Shown here: positions 23,075-31,424 of the stretch, one piece after another
How the letters are laid out: every line of letters starts with the position of its first letter
Position numbering within the stretch: position 1 is the first letter of the stretch
DNA from: Bacillota bacterium
GTDB lineage: Bacteria; Sysuimicrobiota; Sysuimicrobiia; Sysuimicrobiales; Segetimicrobiaceae
Length of the DNA stretch: 43,707 nucleotides
Reading direction: 5' to 3'
NCBI GenBank assembly: GCA_021324975.1
Contig: JAJPIA010000032.1
Span: 1-43,707, forward strand
Position numbers and translations under genes: made by a program
Notes under the pieces: generated by a model
Told to the model about the DNA's origin: nothing
Database searches by the model: none
The model's input: only the letters and a program-made list of their open reading frames with translations

Positions 23075-24306
23075 GAGGCGCTCACCGCGCCGGCCTGCCG
23101 GTCGGCGAGCACCGCGATCAGCGCTTCGACAACCCGAGGATCGAGCGCGCTCCCTGCCATCGCGCGAAAGCGCTGTGTGGCCTTCGCGCGGGCGCGTGGG
23201 CCGGTGCCGGCCTGATGCCGCGCCTCTTCGTAGGCTTCGGCGGCGGCCAGGATACGCGCCGCAAGGGGGATCCGCCGTCCCCTCCGGCCATCGGGCGCGC
23301 CCGTGCCGTCCCAGTGCTCGTGGTGCGCCCTCACGATCCGCGCGACGAGCGGATCCGGAAATCTCGCGAGAATCTCGCTCCCCGCGCTCGCGTGATGCGC
23401 CGGGGCCTCGGGTCCCGTGGACGGGCCGGCCAGCGTGCCAACATCGTGCAGACGCGCGGCGAGGCGCATGCTGCGAATCGTGGCCTCCGGCACGCGGAGG
23501 CGCCGTCCCACCGCAGTAGCGAGATCTCCGACGCGCTCTCCGTGTTCCCGGGCGCGTGGATCCACGCCTTCGAGCACCCTCACGACGGCCTCGACGATCT
23601 CGCCAACCGCCTGCTGCGACCGATGATATGAGGCAAGCTCTTGCCGCGGGATCGGAAGCGCGATCGCCGAGACGGCCGTGAGACCCAAGGCAGCCCACGC
23701 GTTTCCGACGCGGGCGGCAATGCCCGCGAGCAAGATCGCCATTGGCGCTGCCAGCAGCTGGATGTCCCATTGATCGATGACGTTCTGACGCCACGTGGCG
23801 GAAAACGGGTGACCGAAGCGCAGGTGCTTGTAGACCGCGAAGATCCCTTCGTTCACGATACGGTTGATGCCCACGATGACGACGGCCGCAACGGCGAGCT
23901 GCAGGAGCCCGGGCTCGATCCTCGCGGCCGCCGCATGTCCCGCGACCGCGGCTGCGGCCGTGGCAAGGCCCCAGCCGGCACCATTGTTGCCGGCACGCCA
24001 GAGTTCGCTCTTGGAGAAGAGCAGCAGTCCCAAGCACGATCCGATCCCGACGCCCAACAACACGTCCTGGGGCAGCCAGATCAAGGCCGCCACGATCTTG
24101 ACGTTGTTGACGGGGAACGTGCTGCCGCCGGAGGGGTTAGGGATGGGCGGGACGAGGCCCGCGGCCATGAACACAAGCACCAGCCCGCCGACGATCACCG
24201 CGTGGCTGTGCGGCATCGCCACGACTGCCGCCGTTGCGTAAAGACCCGTGAGCGCGAGGCTGAATCCTTGAATCGGACGCGAAAGTCCGCGGAAAGATTC
24301 CCCCAT
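23071..24306 (-). CDS. Membrane protein with degenerate HD-GYP-like domain
   Basis: 411 residues. The N-terminal ~200 form a multi-helix membrane region (TGLYATAAVVAMPHSHAVIV, VKIVAALIWLPQDVLLGVGI), similar in layout to the region at the start of the next gene. A C-terminal HD domain (~245-405) has REHGERVGDLATAVGRRL, ARLHDVGTLAGPSTGPEAP, HHASAGSEILARFPDP and HHEHWDGTGAPDGRRGRRIP. Metal-binding His and Asp positions are kept, but HDxGK is HDVGT and the GYP motif reads GAP, so c-di-GMP hydrolysis may be lost or altered. It is translationally coupled (TTGA) to the HD-GYP-MFS gene. No good ribosome site precedes ATG 24306, so the start is uncertain. Confidence 0.75.
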   Translation of the reverse strand: MGESFRGLSRPIQGFSLALTGLYATAAVVAMPHSHAVIVGGLVLVFMAAGLVPPIPNPSGGSTFPVNNVKIVAALIWLPQDVLLGVGIGSCLGLLLFSKSELWRAGNNGAGWGLATAAAAVAGHAAAARIEPGLLQLAVAAVVIVGINRIVNEGIFAVYKHLRFGHPFSATWRQNVIDQWDIQLLAAPMAILLAGIAARVGNAWAALGLTAVSAIALPIPRQELASYHRSQQAVGEIVEAVVRVLEGVDPRAREHGERVGDLATAVGRRLRVPEATIRSMRLAARLHDVGTLAGPSTGPEAPAHHASAGSEILARFPDPLVARIVRAHHEHWDGTGAPDGRRGRRIPLAARILAAAEAYEEARHQAGTGPRARAKATQRFRAMAGSALDPRVVEALIAVLADRQAGAVSAS

Positions 24307-24417
24307 TGGCGAGCGAGATCAAGGTAGGCGATCCGGGCGGCCGTCATTCAGTCGATCTCGTTCAGCAGCCGCTGTCCCCAGCCATGTGCCTGCAGAGCTA
24401 GCGATGAACCGTCACCA

Positions 24418-24436
24418 CATGTGATTTCGTCACATG
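24418..24436. promoter_or_regulatory. CRP/FNR-like palindrome
   Basis: CATGTGA-TTTCG-TCACATG is a perfect 7-bp dyad. It contains TGTGA and TCACA as in CRP/FNR-family sites, but with a 5-base instead of 6-base spacer. It lies about 110 bases upstream of the membrane HD gene, a reasonable place for an operator. No CRP gene is in the window, so binding is inference. Confidence 0.45.
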
Positions 24437-24458
24437 CATGTGGCGCTCACCCGTTATC

Positions 24459-24492
24459 CGATGGCCGACGGTGCCATCGATACCCGATGGCG
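24459..24492. repeat. CGATGGC inverted/direct repeat cluster
   Basis: CGATGGC (24459-24465) is followed by its inverted copy GCCATCG (24473-24479) and by a direct copy CCGATGGC ending at 24492. Three half-sites at short spacing suggest a protein-binding region or a leftover of a mobile element end. The significance is unproven. Confidence 0.35.
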
Positions 24493-25026
24493 TCAGCAGT
24501 TACAGGCCCCCCGCGTCGACGGCTCGTCGATGCGTGCGGGAGCGCCGCGGCGTGGCATGCCGCTTATGATATGGCGCCGCCCGGATCTCACCCGATATGC
24601 AATTATCGGTGCCCCCCCGATCCTCCTGGAATGCTACGACATCGCGTCGAGAAGGATAACAATTCGTCGAACCCTACTGAACTCCTGCTGGACCGACGTC
24701 CGGCCTGCGGTCGACTCGGACTTTGCGATCGCCGGTCGTCAGAGCGTCTCCCCCTGTCGTCGTACCCAAGTCCCCCAGTGGATGGACTCGGTCCCGGTCA
24801 GAGCTCGAGATGTCCATTTATCCTCTACCATGAGACACTGCCGCCGTAAATACTGCGCCGGCCCGAGTTGCCCGGACCGGGCGCGCACACACGATGAGAC
24901 ATCGCCGCGCAACTGATCCATGGCTTCTCGATCGGAAGAGCAGGGGAGGGCGAACCGGGTCAGTTTTGTACCAGTGAATTCCTGATAAGCTACACACCCC
25001 GCCTCATTCCGAGTTCGAGGCAAGTT

Positions 25027-25599
25027 CTATGCCGGGTCCCGACGATACCGGGCCCGGCCTTCCTCATATACATCGCCGCCGTGGACGTCGTTGACCACCA
25101 CGACGGGGAACCGCTCCACGACGAGCCTGTGGATCGCTTCCGGTCCAAGATCGGGAAAGGCGACTACCGCGGCGTCGCGGACGCACGCGCCGAGCAGCGC
25201 CGCCGTGCCTTCGATGGCGCCAAAGTAGACGGCGCGCTGCCGCATCATCGCGGCGCGGACCTCGGCGGAACGCTTGCCTTTGCCGATCATGCCGCGGAGG
25301 CGGGTCGTGTCCAGGATCAGCGGGGTGTACGCGTCCATTCTGGAGGCCGTGGTCGGACCGGCCGAGCCGATCGGCCGGCCCGGCCGGGGCGGGGTCGGGC
25401 CGCAGTAGTAAACGACCTGGTCGCGGAGATCCACCGGTAGCGGGAGGCGACCGGCAATGAGGCCGGCGAGGCGCTCGTGTGCCGCATCGCGCGCCGTGTA
25501 GATCGTGCCGCTCAGCAACACGGCGTCGCCGGCGCGTAGGCTCTCGGCACGTTCGACGTCGAACGGGACCGTCACCTCGACCGTCCGGCGGGGTGTCAC
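25027..25599 (-). CDS. Class I fumarase/tartrate dehydratase-type beta subunit
   Basis: 190 residues matching the C-terminal (beta) part of class I Fe-S hydro-lyases (fumarase, L-tartrate dehydratase, mesaconase). The beta-subunit pattern includes GDAVLLSGTIYTARDAAHER near 23, YYCGPTPPRPGRPIGSAGPT near 63 with the family GPT-SxRMD continuation (TTASRMDAY), and GKGKRSAEVRAAM near 106. ALLGACVRDAAVVAFPDLGP follows near 133, and the end is PVVVVNDVHGGDVYEE. It supplies substrate-binding residues to the alpha subunit. GTG 25599 overlaps the alpha stop (GTGA). The actual substrate is not determined. Confidence 0.88.
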   Translation of the reverse strand: MTPRRTVEVTVPFDVERAESLRAGDAVLLSGTIYTARDAAHERLAGLIAGRLPLPVDLRDQVVYYCGPTPPRPGRPIGSAGPTTASRMDAYTPLILDTTRLRGMIGKGKRSAEVRAAMMRQRAVYFGAIEGTAALLGACVRDAAVVAFPDLGPEAIHRLVVERFPVVVVNDVHGGDVYEEGRARYRRDPA

Positions 25600-26444
25600 A
25601 GGATCACGCTGCCCGCCCGGTGGGAATGACAGTCGAGATTGACCGCGACCGGCAGGCTCGCGATGTGGGTCGCGCGGCTCTCCACGTGTACGGCCAGCGC
25701 CGTGACCCGACCGCCGAACCCGGCCGGGCCGATTCCCAGAGCGTTGATTTTGTCGAGAAGCTCCCGTTCGAGGGCTGCGAGCTCCGGATCCGCGTTCGCG
25801 GCCCCGACATCCCGCAGAAGCGCTCGCTTGCTCAACAGAGCCGCCTGTTCGAAGGTGCCGCCCATGCCCACGCCGACGATGAGCGGCGGGCTGGGGTTGG
25901 GCCCCGCGTCGGAAATCGCCCGGACGACGAACCGCACCGCGCCCTCCCGGCCGTCCGCCGGTGTGAGCATCGCGAGACGGCTCATGTTGTCGCAGCCGGC
26001 GCCCTTGGCGAGAAAGCCAAGCGCCACCCGGTCCCCCGGCACGACGCGCGTGTAGATGATGGCGGGCGTGTTGTCACCGGTGTTGGTCCGGCGCAGGGCC
26101 TGCTCGACCACGGACGGCCGCAGGTAGCCGTCGCGGTACCCCTGCCGGACGCCTTCCTGGATCGCCGCTTCCAGGTTGCCGCCGGCGACATGGACGTCCT
26201 GGCCCAGATCGAGAAAGACCACCGCCTGGCCGGTGTCCTGGCAGATTGGGTACCATTGCGAGCGGGCGACCTCCGCGTTCTCCAGCAGGCGTTCGAGCAC
26301 GTGGCGGCCGGTCTCGCTCTCTTCCATCGCCAGCGCCCGCCTGAGGGCTCCGAGCATGTCCTCGCCCATACGGTGGTTGACGGTGATGCATAGATCGCGC
26401 ACCGCGGCGGTAATGTCGCCGGCAGCGATCGTCCGGATCGTCAA
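25596..26444 (-). CDS. Class I fumarase/tartrate dehydratase-type alpha subunit
   Basis: 282 residues, the normal size of two-subunit class I hydro-lyase alpha chains. The three [4Fe-4S] ligands are visible in QWYPICQDTGQAVVFLDLG (near 65), AKGAGCDNMSRLAML (near 147) and VAVNLDCHSHRAGSVIL at the C-terminus. It reversibly hydrates fumarate to malate, or a related dicarboxylate such as mesaconate or tartrate. The TTG start (26444) overlaps the CoA-transferase stop as TTGA, and the family N-terminus begins directly there, with no ATG/GTG in place. It is oxygen-sensitive in known members. CaiB, alpha and beta form one coupled operon. Confidence 0.88.
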   Translation of the reverse strand: MTIRTIAAGDITAAVRDLCITVNHRMGEDMLGALRRALAMEESETGRHVLERLLENAEVARSQWYPICQDTGQAVVFLDLGQDVHVAGGNLEAAIQEGVRQGYRDGYLRPSVVEQALRRTNTGDNTPAIIYTRVVPGDRVALGFLAKGAGCDNMSRLAMLTPADGREGAVRFVVRAISDAGPNPSPPLIVGVGMGGTFEQAALLSKRALLRDVGAANADPELAALERELLDKINALGIGPAGFGGRVTALAVHVESRATHIASLPVAVNLDCHSHRAGSVIL

Positions 26445-27640
26445 ATGACGCCCTCTGCCGCGAGCCGCGCGAGGTCGTCCTTCGTGAGGCCGAGCCACCC
26501 GCCGTAGACCTCGTCGTTGTGGGCCCCGAGTGGAGGACCGGCCGTGCGAACGGCGCCCGGCGTCTCGGAGAGCTTCGGCACGATGCCCACCATGGCCAGG
26601 TCGCCCGCATCGCGGTCCGGCACCGAGATCACGTTGTCCCGCGCCGCCACGTGCGGATCCGCGACGATGCGCGAGATATCGTAGACCGGTCCGGCCACGG
26701 CGCCGCTCGCTTCGAGGCGGGCGAGGACTTCGCTCGCCGTGCGGCTCCCGATCCAGTCGGCGATGATGGCGTCGAGCTCGGCGCGGTGCGCCACCCGGGC
26801 CGCGTTGTCGCGGAACCGCGGGTCCTCGATCAACTCGGGGCGGCCGATGGCCGCCGCCAAGCGTTCGAACACGCGCTGGCTCGTCGCGGACAGCGCGATC
26901 CACGTGCCGTCGCTGGCGGCGTACAAGTTTCTCGGGGCGGCGTCCGGGAATGTGTTGCCGGTGCGCCTGGCCTCGATGGCGAGCGCCCGGTATTGTGTCA
27001 CGTGGGGGACCAGCATCCGCAGGAGCGGCTCGTACAGGCTCACGTCGACGATCTGGCCTCGGCCGGTCGCGTCGCGGTGATGGAGCGCCATGAGCACCGC
27101 CATCGCGCCCATGACGCCGGCCACCTCGTCCGCGAGCGGGATCGGCGGGACGAGTGGCGGCGAATCAGGGAATCCGGTAATGGCGACGAGCCCGCTCATG
27201 GCCTCCGCGATCGTGCCGAAGCCCGGCCGATGGCGGTAGGGGCCGGTTTGACCAAACCCGGAGATACGCAGCACGATGAGCCGCGGCGTACCCTGGAGCA
27301 GGTGGTCCGGCGCCAGGCCCCATCGCTCCAGCGTGCCGGGCCGGAAGTTTTCCACCAAGACGTCGGCGCGCCGCGCGAGACGGACCAGCAGCTCCTGGCC
27401 CCGCGGCTGGCTGAGGTCAAGTGTGATAGATTGCTTGTTCCTCGACATGACCTTCCACCACACCGAGGATCCATCGACAAACGGTCCCCAGGAACGAAGC
27501 GGGTCACCGCGCTTTGGGTGCTCGACCTTGACGACGCGGGCGCCAAAATCGGCGAGCATGGATGTCGCGGTGCCCCCGGAAACAATCGTCGAGAGGTCCA
27601 GGATGATGAGATCGCTGAGCGGACCGCCGGCGTGCATCAT
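26441..27640 (-). CDS. Class III (CaiB/BaiF) CoA-transferase
   Basis: 399 residues, the standard length. Typical features are ILDLSTIVSGGTATSMLADF near 14, GARVVKVEHPKRGDPLRSWG, MSRNKQSITLDLSQPRGQEL near 70, and PGTLERWGLAPDHLL. The catalytic Asp sits in IPLADEVAGVMGAMAVL near residue 165. It moves CoA between carboxylic acids through an aspartyl-CoA adduct. Coupling to the class I hydro-lyase suggests a C4 or C5 dicarboxylate substrate (malate, mesaconate, citramalate or itaconate types), by inference. ATG 27640 gives the family N-terminus; a GTG 36 bases upstream is possible and neither has a good ribosome site. Confidence 0.85.
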   Translation of the reverse strand: MMHAGGPLSDLIILDLSTIVSGGTATSMLADFGARVVKVEHPKRGDPLRSWGPFVDGSSVWWKVMSRNKQSITLDLSQPRGQELLVRLARRADVLVENFRPGTLERWGLAPDHLLQGTPRLIVLRISGFGQTGPYRHRPGFGTIAEAMSGLVAITGFPDSPPLVPPIPLADEVAGVMGAMAVLMALHHRDATGRGQIVDVSLYEPLLRMLVPHVTQYRALAIEARRTGNTFPDAAPRNLYAASDGTWIALSATSQRVFERLAAAIGRPELIEDPRFRDNAARVAHRAELDAIIADWIGSRTASEVLARLEASGAVAGPVYDISRIVADPHVAARDNVISVPDRDAGDLAMVGIVPKLSETPGAVRTAGPPLGAHNDEVYGGWLGLTKDDLARLAAEGVI

Positions 27641-27764
27641 CGCGGGTTGAACAACTCGGTCGCCCTCCGGGCACACAGATTCCGCCCAGGCATCGGCCTC
27701 CCTGCCACCGAGCCTTGCACGGCGCGGCCGCCCCCACGGCCCGGCACGCCGCTATGGAGGCGCG

Positions 27765-30074
27765 TCAAAGGACCGGCGGTCGCAGCAGCACGGCTCGGGC
27801 GTCGCGTGCCGGCGCCGATAGCGGGTGCCCGGGGAGATCTTCGAGCTGGGCAAGGATCTCCGCGGCCTGCCAGACGAGGCGCTGCAGGTCGCCATCGGGG
27901 ACGTGGTGGCGCGACGTCACGCTCCCCCAGGCCCGGCCGGCCGCCCACGCCATGATCGCCGAGGCGCGCCACGCCGCCTGGGCCACCTGACTGCCTCCGC
28001 CCGCGAGATCGTCCTCGAGCGGATCCCCCGGGAGTCCCTTGTCGCGGAGCGCGGCGTTCAAGCGCACGACGATGCGCCGCAGCGCAAGGAGCGCCCGGCG
28101 CGCCTCGTCCGCGGTCGGCCCATGCTCCCACCCCGCCAGGCGCGTCGTGGCATCGGATCCGCCGTGACCCGGGCGAGTGAGTGTCCGTACGCGAGGAACG
28201 ACAAGCCGTTCGGTCCCGAGCGCTCCGGCCACCCCTGCCAGCGCCACGGGCTTCGCGGGCAGAATCCTGGCGCGGATCGCCTCGGCTAGCAATAGCATTC
28301 TCGGATGGCGCATGCGCGCCGCGGCTCGGCCCGCATCCGTGGGGCGTCCGGCGGGGTCGAGGTACCCGAAACCATGGAGGATCGACCGGCGCGCGCGGAA
28401 CTCATGCACCTCACGATTCTCGAGGGCATCGAGCGTACGCACCGTCTCGCGGCGGTCCCGCTCCAGGGCCGCAAGGTCGGATAGGCTTGCGATGCAGCGG
28501 TCGACGACGGGACACCCTGTGCAGGGGATCAGCACGATCTCCTGCCCGAGTTGCGCCACGAGGTCCGCTCCATCCGGCCGGCGCCGCGCGCGCCGGAGGC
28601 GGCCGAGCAGCCCCTCAAACTTGGCCCGTGTCGCGAGGCGGTCCCCGCAGGGCCGTTTCACGAGGGGGTCCGGCGGGAGCGCGGCAAGGCGTTCGCGCGC
28701 CGCGGCAATCTCCGGCTGCCGGAGAAAGCCCGCGAACGACCGGCGCATCATATCCTCGGCGTCCGCCGACGGTCCCCGGACAAGCAGGTTGAGCACCTGG
28801 GCGTCGCTCGGCGTGAACCTCGAGACCACCGGGTCGGGCGCGGCCGCGGCCAGGGCCAGGCCCGCCTGCGCGTCATCGGCGCTCTCCGCCGAGACGACCA
28901 CGATCCCGAGCGTGTCCCGGCCTCGGCGCCCTGCCCGGCCGCTCATCTGATGGAACTCTGTCGGCGTGAGCGGCTCGACGCCTTCGGGGCCGTGCCGGTA
29001 GAGTGTCGAAAGCGCGACGGTGCGCGCCGGAACATCCAGCCCGGCCGCGAGCGTGGTCGTGGCGCAAATGAAGCGCACCAGCCCCGCTTCGAGCAACTCT
29101 TCCACACAGAGGCGCCACGCCGTCAGGTGCCCGGCGTGGTGTGACGCCACGCCCGCGCGGCGAAGCCCAGTGAGCAGCGGGTGGGCGGCAAGCTGGGGAG
29201 TGGCCGTAAGCCATCGCTGGATCCGCGCCGCGCGCTCGGCGTCTCCCGGTGCGGGCCGGGTGCCGAGGAGCCGCGCAGCGTCGTCGCATTCGCGGCGGCT
29301 CGGAAAGAAGAGAATCGCGGGCGTGAGATGATGCCGGCCGAGCGCCTCCGCGACCGTCGCGAGCCAGCGCGGCTGCTTCGAACGCAGGCGGACTCGCGGT
29401 GCGGCGTCCGGGGGCAGGAGCTGCCCGCTCCCGTCCGCCAGGAGAAACGCCAGCGGCACGGGGCGCGTGTCCAGCGTGATCACCGCCGGCGCGCGTCCGC
29501 GGAGCGTGGCGATCCACGCGGCCAGCGCGGCGGCGTTTGGGATCGTGGCGGAGAGCAGCAGCAACCGGGTTTCTCGCGGCGCCAGCAGGAGCACCTCTTC
29601 CCAGGCCGTGCCGCGTTCGGGGTCGGCAAGATAGTGGGCCTCGTCGAGCACGATCACGCCGGCGGGTGCTTCCCGGCCTCGTGGGTCGTAGAGCGTGTTG
29701 CGCAGGATTTCGGTCGTTGCCACGATCACCGGCGCTCGCGTGTTCACGCGCCGCTCGCCGGTGAGGAGCCCCACGGCGGAGTCGCCGAACAGGGCCTGGA
29801 ATCTGCGGAACTTCTGGTTCGAGAGCGCTTTGAGCGGGGTCGTGTACCAAACCCTCGAGGGTGTCGCGCCGGCCGAGGTCTCGAGGGTCCCTGCGATGTG
29901 CTGCTCTGCGATCCAGGTCTTGCCGCTGCCCGTGGGCGCGGAGACCACGACGTCGCCGTGTTCCAGCGCGGCGAGCGCATCGCGTTGAAACTGCGCGGGG
30001 GCAAACGGAGTGCGCGGCGCCTCGCCGACGTCGCGGAGGATGGCCTGCAGGGTGGTCACAGTGGTGCCGGTCAC
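27765..30074 (-). CDS. Ski2-like DEAH-box helicase
   Basis: 769 residues of a Ski2/HelY-type superfamily 2 helicase. Motifs in order: Q-like FQRDALAALEHG (~29), Walker A VSAPTGSGKTWIAEQ (~44), TTPLKALSNQKFRRF (Ia), VLDEAHYLADPERG (motif II, DEAH at ~144), LLSATIPN (III), ASHHAGHL (IV-V region), ATTTLAAGLDVPARTV (V, ~338) and HQMSGRAGRRGRD (VI, ~375). The C-terminal part has Cys residues near 476, 518, 521 and 527 (PCTGCPVVDRC), resembling the HelY-type Cys segment. It probably unwinds RNA or DNA in the cytosol. It reads divergently from the 160-residue unknown gene. GTG start; a second GTG 15 bases later is possible. Confidence 0.88.
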   Translation of the reverse strand: MTGTTVTTLQAILRDVGEAPRTPFAPAQFQRDALAALEHGDVVVSAPTGSGKTWIAEQHIAGTLETSAGATPSRVWYTTPLKALSNQKFRRFQALFGDSAVGLLTGERRVNTRAPVIVATTEILRNTLYDPRGREAPAGVIVLDEAHYLADPERGTAWEEVLLLAPRETRLLLLSATIPNAAALAAWIATLRGRAPAVITLDTRPVPLAFLLADGSGQLLPPDAAPRVRLRSKQPRWLATVAEALGRHHLTPAILFFPSRRECDDAARLLGTRPAPGDAERAARIQRWLTATPQLAAHPLLTGLRRAGVASHHAGHLTAWRLCVEELLEAGLVRFICATTTLAAGLDVPARTVALSTLYRHGPEGVEPLTPTEFHQMSGRAGRRGRDTLGIVVVSAESADDAQAGLALAAAAPDPVVSRFTPSDAQVLNLLVRGPSADAEDMMRRSFAGFLRQPEIAAARERLAALPPDPLVKRPCGDRLATRAKFEGLLGRLRRARRRPDGADLVAQLGQEIVLIPCTGCPVVDRCIASLSDLAALERDRRETVRTLDALENREVHEFRARRSILHGFGYLDPAGRPTDAGRAAARMRHPRMLLLAEAIRARILPAKPVALAGVAGALGTERLVVPRVRTLTRPGHGGSDATTRLAGWEHGPTADEARRALLALRRIVVRLNAALRDKGLPGDPLEDDLAGGGSQVAQAAWRASAIMAWAAGRAWGSVTSRHHVPDGDLQRLVWQAAEILAQLEDLPGHPLSAPARDARAVLLRPPVL

Positions 30075-30098
30075 AGGAGGCGCCTGGGGCCGCGTCGA

Positions 30099-30581
30099 AT
30101 GCCGGACGGGAACGCGAGATCGTGGTTGTTCGAGGGACCTGTGCCCAGGCAGACGAAGGGATTCACGACGTACGAGCGGCGGTTTTTGGCGAGCCTGATC
30201 CGGCAGGTCTGGCGGGCCTGCCAGGGGTTCGTCGCCGTGGTCGTAGAGCGCGGACCGGGTGAGGCCATCTACGCGCTCGAGAACCTCGCCGAATGGTCGA
30301 CCGCCCAGCGTGCCCGATTGCGCTCAACCGCGGGACGTTCGCAGGCCGTGGGAGAGCCGGCGCGCCGCGTTGCGACCGAGTTGCTCCGCGACGTGCACAC
30401 CTTTTGCGGCGGGCTCGGTGATCTACTCGGCAATACCCAGCAGTCCGCGCTCGATCCCGACGAGGTGGAGGACGAGGCGCTGACGATGGTCGATGGATTC
30501 CTGTCGTGGACGACCTTGATGGCCACGCAGCTGGGGATCTCCGGCAACCTCCGCCCGCGGACCCTCTGGCACGAGCGATAG
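30099..30581 (+). CDS. Conserved-looking hypothetical protein
   Basis: 160 residues, no signal peptide or membrane segment, mainly predicted helical: YERRFLASLIRQVWRACQGF, LRDVHTFCGGLGDLLGNTQQ, then an acidic DPDEVEDEALTMVDGFLSW. I do not recognise a family. GGAGG occurs at 30076-30080, far from this ATG. An alternative GTG start near residue 14 (after GAGGGA) is possible. It is divergent from the helicase with 24 bases between starts, and convergent with the UPF0173 gene with 12 bases between stops. Tight packing and codon use support a real gene. Confidence 0.55.
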   Translation: MPDGNARSWLFEGPVPRQTKGFTTYERRFLASLIRQVWRACQGFVAVVVERGPGEAIYALENLAEWSTAQRARLRSTAGRSQAVGEPARRVATELLRDVHTFCGGLGDLLGNTQQSALDPDEVEDEALTMVDGFLSWTTLMATQLGISGNLRPRTLWHER

Positions 30582-30593
30582 CGCCGCGCCGGG

Positions 30594-31277
30594 CTACCGG
30601 ACCTCGAACTTGTCCCCCGGGTTCAGCACCTGCACGCGGGACTCCGTTGACGACTCCACCAGCCGCTTGAACGCCTGCGGATCCTGAGCGATCACCGGCC
30701 ACGTGTTATAGTGCTGCGGCAGGACCGTGCGCGCGCCGAGGAACTTCGCCGCGAGCGCGGCGTCCTCGGGTCCCATCGTGAAATTGTCGCCGATCGGCAG
30801 CACGGCCACGTCGAGCCCGCCCTCGCCGATCAACCGCATGTCCGAGAACACGGCGGTATCTCCGGCGTCGTACACGCGCTTGCCTTCGACCTCAAGCACG
30901 ACGCCCGCCGGCATGCCCCCGTAGGTCCCGTCGGGGAACGCCGAGCCGTGGAACGCCGGCGTCAGCTTGACCCGCCCAAACGGGAACATGTGACCCCCGC
31001 CGATGTGGAGCGCATGGACGTTGGTCACTCCTTGCTTCTGCGCGTAGTTGACGATCTCGAAGTTGGCGATCACCGTTGCCCCCGTCCGCCTCGCGAGTTC
31101 GGCGGTATCGCCGTAGTGATCGCCGTGCGCGTGCGTGACGATGATGAAAGCGGGGCGAAGCTCGGCGGCGCCTTGCGGCGCCCTCGCATTGCCGGTGAGA
31201 AACGGGTCGATGAGCACGGTCGTACCCTTGGTCTCGAGCGCCCATGTCGCGTGGCCAAGATATGTCAGTGTCGCCAT
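30594..31277 (-). CDS. UPF0173 metal-dependent hydrolase
   Basis: 227 residues, the usual UPF0173 length, metallo-beta-lactamase fold. MATLTYLGHATWALETKGTT opens with the family's H-A-T, followed by IDPFLTGNARAP. The metal motif is IVTHAHGDHYGDTAELA (~50). GMPAGVVLEVEGKRVYDAGD and TAVFSDMRLIGEGGLDVAVLPIGDN supply the remaining Asp/His ligands, and VLPQHYNTWPVIAQDP carries the last His. It binds two divalent metals, and the physiological ester or phosphodiester substrate is unknown. ATG 31277 has GGAGG about seven bases upstream, stronger than the upstream in-frame GTG. Confidence 0.9.
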   Translation of the reverse strand: MATLTYLGHATWALETKGTTVLIDPFLTGNARAPQGAAELRPAFIIVTHAHGDHYGDTAELARRTGATVIANFEIVNYAQKQGVTNVHALHIGGGHMFPFGRVKLTPAFHGSAFPDGTYGGMPAGVVLEVEGKRVYDAGDTAVFSDMRLIGEGGLDVAVLPIGDNFTMGPEDAALAAKFLGARTVLPQHYNTWPVIAQDPQAFKRLVESSTESRVQVLNPGDKFEVR

Positions 31278-31386
31278 GATCCGGCCTCCTTCCGTGCCCG
31301 TTGTCCCGGCGCGCACGCCGGCATCGCTCGAGCGGCGCGGTTCCGAGGGTGGGCAAGACCGTGTCGGCAGCGCAGTGCGTTAAGCC

Positions 31387-31392
31387 TATAAT
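31387..31392 (+). promoter_or_regulatory. TATAAT -10 box upstream of the threonine-aldolase-type gene
   Basis: A perfect TATAAT lies 38 bases before the GTG start of the PLP enzyme. The -35 region 17 bases upstream (TCGGCA) is poor. Its reverse complement (ATTATA) also could serve the divergent UPF0173 gene, so direction is not certain. Confidence 0.4.
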
Positions 31393-31424
31393 ATGTTAGC
31401 AGAATGTCCGGCAGGGAGGTAGAC

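Larger units (their letters stand above)
24307..25026. other. Gene-free stretch with operator-like palindromes
   Basis: 720 bp between the start of the HD gene and the end of the fumarase operon, with lower GC than its surroundings. I see no recognisable protein; a 160-codon plus-strand frame (24434-24916) has no ribosome site and no familiar pattern. Two inverted repeats lie near the HD gene (24418-24436 and 24459-24479). The rest shows nothing I can name and could be a decayed gene. Confidence 0.5.

Noticed and set aside
24434-24916. 160-codon plus-strand frame in the gap before the fumarase operon
   Set aside because: No ribosome site, no recognisable motif, and it overlaps other open frames in the same gap, suggesting chance openness.
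29181-30098. N-terminal extension of the unknown 160-residue gene
   Set aside because: The frame is open for about 300 codons upstream but lies opposite the helicase gene and reads as an Arg/Gly-rich shadow.
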